From Myxococcota bacterium (GTDB taxonomy: Bacteria > Myxococcota_A > UBA796): a stretch of DNA of 32,286 nucleotides. Of this stretch, positions 28,297 through 32,286 are shown piece by piece. Numbering within the stretch: position 1 is the first letter of the stretch; every line of letters begins with the position of its first letter. The stretch is taken from contig JAQXDW010000097.1 in assembly GCA_029251165.1 (NCBI GenBank), forward strand, positions 1-32,286. The letters run 5' to 3'. The notes beneath the pieces were generated by a model, which was given only the letters and a program-made list of their open reading frames with translations, was not told the DNA's origin and searched no databases. A program made the position numbers and the translations under genes.

Positions 28297-29885
28297 CAGA
28301 GGTCTCCTGCAGTTGAGAACGCGGGACTCAGCGCAATCTCACGGAGGTGCGGGAGGATGCGGTAGTCCCCCTCGATGAAGCCCGCGGCGTGCCAGTCGGC
28401 GATATCGTCGACTCCTTCCACCAGCGCGCTGCCGGTTCCGTAGCGCAGAAGGGTCTGCGAGAGGCAGCTCGCGAACGCCGTGTGCTCGGTGAGGGCCTCA
28501 GAGAGCTCGGCGACGTCAGCAAAGTTCGCGCCGTCGAGGTCGCCGGAAGGATCGATGGATGCACCATTCTCTTCAAGACGCCAGCGCCCGATGCCGTCGA
28601 AATTCTCCAGCCCCAGACCGATTGGGTCGGTGAACTGGTGACATGCTGCGCAGGTGGGCTCCTCGAGGTGGACCGCGACCCGCTCACGCATGGTGGGGGC
28701 ATCCTCGGAGACCTCTGGGATGGAGGTGTCAACATCAGAAGGTGGCGCCGGGATGCCCTGGCAGAGCAGCACCTCACGCACATAGATCCCACGAAGGGTG
28801 ACCGAGGTGGAGGTGGCGTGGGCGTTGAGGGCCAGGGTGCTGACCTGACCGAGCAGCCCCTGACGGAGCCCATCGGGCGGCAGCGTCGTCCAGCCAAAGC
28901 CATCCATGGACGGCGCCGGGACGTCGTAGATCGCCGCCAGTCGTCGGTCGATCCAGACCTCACGGCCCGTCAGCAGATCGCGATAGTCGCCGTCGAGATC
29001 AAACACCAGGCGCTCGATACCCGCGAGGGTTTCCTCGCGGGCAGATGCGCCGAGGTCGTCGGACATGTACTCAAAGATGAGCGGATCCTTGTTGAGGCTG
29101 TCGAGCTCATCGAGACTGAGCATGTCGGTAAAGAACGCCTCGACGCCCTGCCGGGTGCGCTCATCTTCGAGCATCCGATCCACCTCAGCAGCCAAGCTGG
29201 CCGGCACAGTCAGCTCTCCGGCAGCCGCGGCAGCAAGCAGGGCATCGTCAGGGGTGGTGTTCCAGAGGAAGAACGACAGCCGGCTGGCCATCTCGTAGTC
29301 GGTGTAGCGGCGGATGCCGTCCGGACCGCGCTCGCCCAGCTCCGTCCGAAACAAGAAGCTCGGAGACTGCGCCATGGCCGCGATGGCATAGGCGAGTCCC
29401 TCGTAGAAGTCACCGAGGGTCTCCGCAGCAACCGCAGCGATGGAGACCAGCCCCTCCAGCTCAGCAGCGCTCGGTGGACGGCGCCACATCCGCAGCGCCA
29501 GGGGCGTGAGGGCTTGCACAGCGCAGTCGCGGTCGACCACCCCGCGCGGCTCACAGGGCACCAGCACCGCACGGGGCTCTCCCTCAGCCATTGCCTGCTC
29601 GGCGAGCTGATAGGCCGCGGACTCGAACCGCTCCACACCCAGCGGTGAGATGGTGGCTGCGGAGGCACCAACCGCGACGAGGCCATCGACCTCGTCGATG
29701 GGATCCAGCAGCGCGGTGATCGCGATGCCCTCGCCAAAGATGTCGGCGACGGCGTTGCGGTACTGGGTGCTGGTGAGGCGCCTCAGGCTTGGCTCAGGCG
29801 GAGCAACAGCCGGCGCAGCGCCACGGACAGCGACCGTCGGCGTCGGATCTTCGCCACAGGCCATCAGGAGTATCAGCGGGAGCAC
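28296..29885 (-). CDS. DUF1587/1595/1592/1588/1585 lipoprotein with CxxCH
   Basis: 529-aa lipoprotein of the multi-DUF family. GTG 29885 with GGAGGT just upstream gives VLPLILLMAC (lipid Cys 10); an in-frame TAG further upstream, with no start codon between, rules out a longer form. In order: DUF1587 (LRRLTSTQYRNAVADIFG), DUF1595 (LALRMWRRPPSAAELEGL), DUF1592 (SPSFLFRTELGERG, then YEMASRLSFFLWNTTPDDALL), DUF1588 (GLLGQVSTLALNAHAT, and TCAACHQFTDPIGLGLENFD with Cys412/Cys415/His416), and DUF1585 at the C-terminus. A TATCCT hexamer lies about 30 bases upstream. Unlike the operon A and B proteins, this one has the complete canonical domain series. Biochemical role unknown. Confidence 0.9.
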   Translation of the reverse strand: MLPLILLMACGEDPTPTVAVRGAAPAVAPPEPSLRRLTSTQYRNAVADIFGEGIAITALLDPIDEVDGLVAVGASAATISPLGVERFESAAYQLAEQAMAEGEPRAVLVPCEPRGVVDRDCAVQALTPLALRMWRRPPSAAELEGLVSIAAVAAETLGDFYEGLAYAIAAMAQSPSFLFRTELGERGPDGIRRYTDYEMASRLSFFLWNTTPDDALLAAAAAGELTVPASLAAEVDRMLEDERTRQGVEAFFTDMLSLDELDSLNKDPLIFEYMSDDLGASAREETLAGIERLVFDLDGDYRDLLTGREVWIDRRLAAIYDVPAPSMDGFGWTTLPPDGLRQGLLGQVSTLALNAHATSTSVTLRGIYVREVLLCQGIPAPPSDVDTSIPEVSEDAPTMRERVAVHLEEPTCAACHQFTDPIGLGLENFDGIGRWRLEENGASIDPSGDLDGANFADVAELSEALTEHTAFASCLSQTLLRYGTGSALVEGVDDIADWHAAGFIEGDYRILPHLREIALSPAFSTAGDL

Positions 29886-29931
29886 AGCACCTCCTCTAGA
29901 GCGGCAGGATACCTGCTACAGGGGACAGGGA

Positions 29932-30867
29932 TCACGGAGTTTCGGTAATGATCGCGGTATGCCGCAGATCGACAAGGAGCCCACGGTGGTCTGAGCCCGC
30001 ACCGGGCAGCATACTGGAGTCGGTCACCGCGAGTCCTGGACCGATGAGGACGTGATCGATGGTGAGGCCAAACAAGCCAAGCCACGACGGCCAGGTCCCC
30101 AGGGGCAGCCCCGTCCGCCGCAGAGAAGAGCCTCCGAAGAGCCGAGACCAGGCCGGGCTGGTGGGCGAGAGGTTGAGGTCTCCGGCGACCACGACTGGCA
30201 CCGCTGCGGCGCGCGCTCTGGCAACCACCGCCTCCAGGTGCTCGTTCCTGATCGCCCACCACTGCTCGGAGAGCGGCGGGATCGGGTGGGTGACGAGCAG
30301 CCGGATCGGACCGCTCGGCGTGTCGAGGCGCACGTCGATGGAGGGAACACCAAGGGGCGGCGTCTCCCAGAGGCCCGCTCCAGAGAACGGCTGCCGGCTC
30401 ACCAGGGCGATGCCGAAGTTGTCAGTGCGGGGGCTGACGAGGATGTGGCGGTTCGGGAAGCGGCGTCGGATCGCATCCTCCCAGCCATCGTCGACCTCCA
30501 GGATCGCCATCACGTCTGGGGCGCTGGCCTCCAGGTCTGCCAGCACCGCTTCGAAGTTGCGGTTGGAGGTGTGGACGTTGTGCAGCGCAATGCGGAGGTC
30601 AGCGACTCCAGAGGTCTCGGGAGCGCGCTCCTGGTGGAGGGGAAGCAGCAGGGCCGCAGCGAGCAGCAGGTTGACCACCGCCACGCTCCGATGCGATCGC
30701 ACCAGCGCCACCGGCACGGCGATCAGCACGGCGATCCCGAGATGCAGCTGGAAGGAAGCGGCCACATCGACCCACCAGGCGTCGCCCGCCAGGTACAGGC
30801 AGGCGACCATCAAGATCCCGAGGATGGAGAGCTGTCCATCGCTGCGCATGAGCCATGTGTCGATCAC
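29932..30867 (-). CDS. Membrane-anchored endonuclease/exonuclease/phosphatase family protein
   Basis: 311 aa. The first 80 residues contain three hydrophobic segments (LSILGILMVACLYLAG, LGIAVLIAVPVALV, SVAVVNLLLAAALLLP). The rest is an EEP-fold domain: IALHNVHTSNRNFEAVL, DVMAILEVDDGW (metal-binding Glu), LLVTHPIPP, VVVAGDLNLSPTSPAW (Asp-Asn pair), LTIDHVLIGP and PGAGSDHRGLLVDL (catalytic His). The layout matches YafD-like/EEP proteins whose catalytic domain faces outside. The start is GTG 30867; an in-frame ATG lies six codons later. A TTAAAT hexamer stands six bases before GTG. The DUF1592/1588 gene starts 46 bases after its stop. Substrate (phosphodiester or phosphomonoester) unknown. Confidence 0.85.
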   Translation of the reverse strand: MIDTWLMRSDGQLSILGILMVACLYLAGDAWWVDVAASFQLHLGIAVLIAVPVALVRSHRSVAVVNLLLAAALLLPLHQERAPETSGVADLRIALHNVHTSNRNFEAVLADLEASAPDVMAILEVDDGWEDAIRRRFPNRHILVSPRTDNFGIALVSRQPFSGAGLWETPPLGVPSIDVRLDTPSGPIRLLVTHPIPPLSEQWWAIRNEHLEAVVARARAAAVPVVVAGDLNLSPTSPAWSRLFGGSSLRRTGLPLGTWPSWLGLFGLTIDHVLIGPGLAVTDSSMLPGAGSDHRGLLVDLRHTAIITETP

Positions 30868-30946
30868 ACGGACATTTAACCAGCAATACCCATCTGCGTC
30901 AGGTCAGGATAAGGGCGCCCATTCCTGACACCCGGAGACTCCGATC

Positions 30947-31642
30947 ATGCGCCTCCTCATCTGCCTGATGCTGACCGCCTGCCTCACCCCCAAGACCACT
31001 GACGACACCAGCGCCGCTGTCGCTGAGGACTGCACCGACGGCGTCGACAACGACGGTGACGGGCTGTCTGACTGCTGCGACGATGAGTGCACCGGTGCAG
31101 AGTCCTGTCTCGGCGACGGCAGCGCAGAGATCTGCGGCGACTGCATCGACAACGACAACGATGGCTACGCAGACTCCGACGACTGGGACTGCGACGACAC
31201 CACCGGCAGCGGCGGCACCGAGAAGGACTGCGACGACGGCATCGACAACGACGGTGACGGCTACACCGACATGGACGACTGGGACTGCCAGGACACCAGC
31301 TCCGGTGAGTCCGAGGTCGAGTGCTCGGATGGCAAGGACAACGACGGCAACGGCTACGCAGACTGCGATGACTTCAGCTGCCAGCACAACTACGACCTCG
31401 ATGACTGCGCCACGGAGGGCTGGGATGCCAAGGAGTGCAGCGACAAGGCTGACAACGACGGCGACGGCTACGCAGACTGCGACGACAACGGCTGCGGCTG
31501 GGTTGCGGCGTGCGGTGGCACCGGCACCAACGAGGTCGATGACGCCTCCTGCTCCGACGGCAGCGACAACGACGGCGACGGCTACGCAGACTGCGACGAC
31601 TTCAGCTGCCAGTACACCACCTCGGTGACGGTCTGCAACTGA
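30947..31642 (+). CDS. Asp/Cys-rich repeat lipoprotein (calcium-binding type)
   Basis: 231-aa strongly acidic lipoprotein; MRLLICLMLTAC puts the lipid Cys at 12. After a short Thr/Asp linker come six repeats of about 20 residues of the form C-x-D-G-x-DND-G-DG-Y-x-D-x-x-D-x-x-C (examples: CTDGVDNDGDGLSDC, CSDGKDNDGNGYADC, CSDGSDNDGDGYADC), joined by Gly/Ser/Glu spacers. The DxDxDG-type loops suggest calcium binding and each repeat carries its own Cys pair. Related Asp/Cys repeats are frequent in surface proteins of Myxococcota. ATG 30947 has CGGAGA upstream and the gene diverges from the EEP gene across 79 bases. A strong hairpin follows. Confidence 0.82.
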   Translation: MRLLICLMLTACLTPKTTDDTSAAVAEDCTDGVDNDGDGLSDCCDDECTGAESCLGDGSAEICGDCIDNDNDGYADSDDWDCDDTTGSGGTEKDCDDGIDNDGDGYTDMDDWDCQDTSSGESEVECSDGKDNDGNGYADCDDFSCQHNYDLDDCATEGWDAKECSDKADNDGDGYADCDDNGCGWVAACGGTGTNEVDDASCSDGSDNDGDGYADCDDFSCQYTTSVTVCN

Positions 31643-31663
31643 TCGCCTGAAGGCACCCGATGC

Positions 31664-31698
31664 CAGGGCCGCGACAGCACCTCGCTGTCGCGGCCCTG
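31664..31698 (+). terminator. Hairpin terminator after the repeat lipoprotein
   Basis: Bases 31664-31678 and 31684-31698 are perfect reverse complements (15-bp GC-rich stem, loop ACCTC), 21 bases after the stop at 31642. No U-run follows, so this is a strong transcript-end hairpin rather than a textbook intrinsic terminator. Nothing else was recognised between here and 31954. Confidence 0.7.
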
Positions 31699-31954
31699 CT
31701 GCGTTGTCCTGCATCCCTCCGGCGGCCGCCACACCCTGCGCATTGCCGATCAGGGAGGCCGACGCGCGCTCTCCTGCGATGTGGGGATGAAGAGGGGCTC
31801 AGGCCTCGTCGGTCTCGGACAGCGCACGCCGGCGGCCCGCACAGCCCGATTGCGCCTTGGGTGCCGTCAGCTCAGCCCTCTGGGCCGCTCAGCAGCCTGA
31901 TCATCATCGGACTATCGGGCACCGGGATTCATCTGGGCTGCGATGCCGAGGGGC

Positions 31955-32286
31955 TCATGAGCCAGTGAGCAGCACGCCGCACCAGGCACACTGCGGATGC
32001 TCCAGGTTGACCTCGCCAGGCATCACCGGACCAGAGCAGGACGGGCAGACTCGGGGAAGCGACGGACGGAGCGCCTGCCGCCTCGGCCGATCGTGGGGCG
32101 GGACGGAGTAGCGGGGATCGTTGACCGCATCGGGGTGCTCGGAGTCCAGCGGATGGTCGTCAGGGTGACGGTCCCCCGAGAAGCGATCGTCGCTGGGGTG
32201 ACGACGCCGAAGGTGCGGCGGCGGGCCCCGACGAGGACCACCGGGAGGGCCGCCGGGACCACGGCGTCGGCGGCGGCGCGGCGGGC
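31955..32286 (-). CDS. Zinc-ribbon protein, C-terminal 109 residues (start outside window)
   Basis: An open minus-strand frame enters at the right edge and ends at TGA 31957-31955. The visible 109 residues begin with an Arg/Pro/Gly-rich stretch, continue with a hydrophilic Asp/His/Pro-rich linker (RHPSDDRFSGDRHPDDHPL, then NDPRYSVPPHDRP), and end in a compact zinc ribbon: VCPSCSGPVMPGE, then CAWCGVLLTGS at the terminus. The two CxxC knuckles are about 18 residues apart. No start codon is needed inside the window, so this is a partial gene. The main domain, and so the function, lies outside. Confidence 0.65.
   Translation of the reverse strand, partial: PPRRRRRRGPGGPPGGPRRGPPPHLRRRHPSDDRFSGDRHPDDHPLDSEHPDAVNDPRYSVPPHDRPRRQALRPSLPRVCPSCSGPVMPGEVNLEHPQCAWCGVLLTGS

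Noticed and set aside
28347..29648. 433-codon plus-strand frame opposite the DUF1592/1588 gene
   Set aside because: Antisense shadow of a gene with five recognisable domains.
31660..31968. 102-codon plus-strand frame after the repeat lipoprotein
   Set aside because: It begins inside the terminator hairpin and has Arg/Pro/His-rich composition typical of non-coding frames in GC-rich DNA.

Overview
This is a GC-rich bacterial window rich in exported proteins. It most resembles a myxobacterium-like (Myxococcota) genome. Four things point there: a beta-helix surface protein ending in a MYXO-CTERM-like Cys/hydrophobic/Arg-Arg tail, MopE-like and Asp/Cys-rich calcium-binding-type repeats, an SOS operator close to the Myxococcus-type LexA box, and many lipoproteins of secreted DUF families. 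I saw no rRNA, tRNA or CRISPR array. The lineage is inferred from these traits, not from a marker gene.

Layout. 1-2223 (minus): an ABC-2 type exporter operon (ATPase plus two permeases, the last cut by the window edge). 2284-3740 (plus): a lipoprotein and an AstE/aspartoacylase-like hydrolase. 3843-7545 (minus): operon A, a cysteine-containing lipoprotein, a DUF1549/DUF1588/DUF1585-like lipoprotein with CxxCH, and a Tat-exported DUF1501 protein. 7608-8833 (plus): an SRPBCC protein and a dienoyl-CoA isomerase-like crotonase. 8882-10983 (minus): a small acidic protein and umuDC under an SOS-type operator. 11089-12984 (minus): an acyl-CoA dehydrogenase with a paired palindromic operator. 13066-13854 (minus): a PHB-depolymerase-like lipoprotein esterase. 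13922-16552 (plus): a large beta-helix surface protein. 16590-20976 (minus): operon B, a paralogous copy of operon A preceded by a small cytochrome c-like lipoprotein. 21029-22441 (minus) and 22566-23618 (plus): a divergent arylsulfotransferase-like and alpha/beta-hydrolase lipoprotein pair. 23619-24436: an AT-rich gene-poor stretch. 24437-26260: a multidomain PilZ protein. 26464-26934: an IS630-type N-terminal remnant. 26977-30867 (minus): a third, distantly related DUF1552 plus DUF1592/1588 module and a membrane endonuclease/phosphatase-family protein. 30947-31642: an Asp/Cys repeat lipoprotein with a strong hairpin behind it. 31955-32286: the C-terminal end of a zinc-ribbon protein entering from the right edge.

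Main points. (1) A three-gene cell-envelope operon occurs twice, and a cousin of its last two genes occurs a third time, all within about 26 kb. (2) Six lipoprotein genes have a TANNNT -10 hexamer exactly 6-7 bases before the start codon and no ribosome binding site, which suggests leaderless mRNAs. (3) Many lipoprotein signal peptides are extremely short (7-10 residues before the Cys) and lack basic residues; for several, in-frame upstream stops rule out a longer form. (4) Three minus-strand genes have short tandem duplications that include or directly follow the stop codon.
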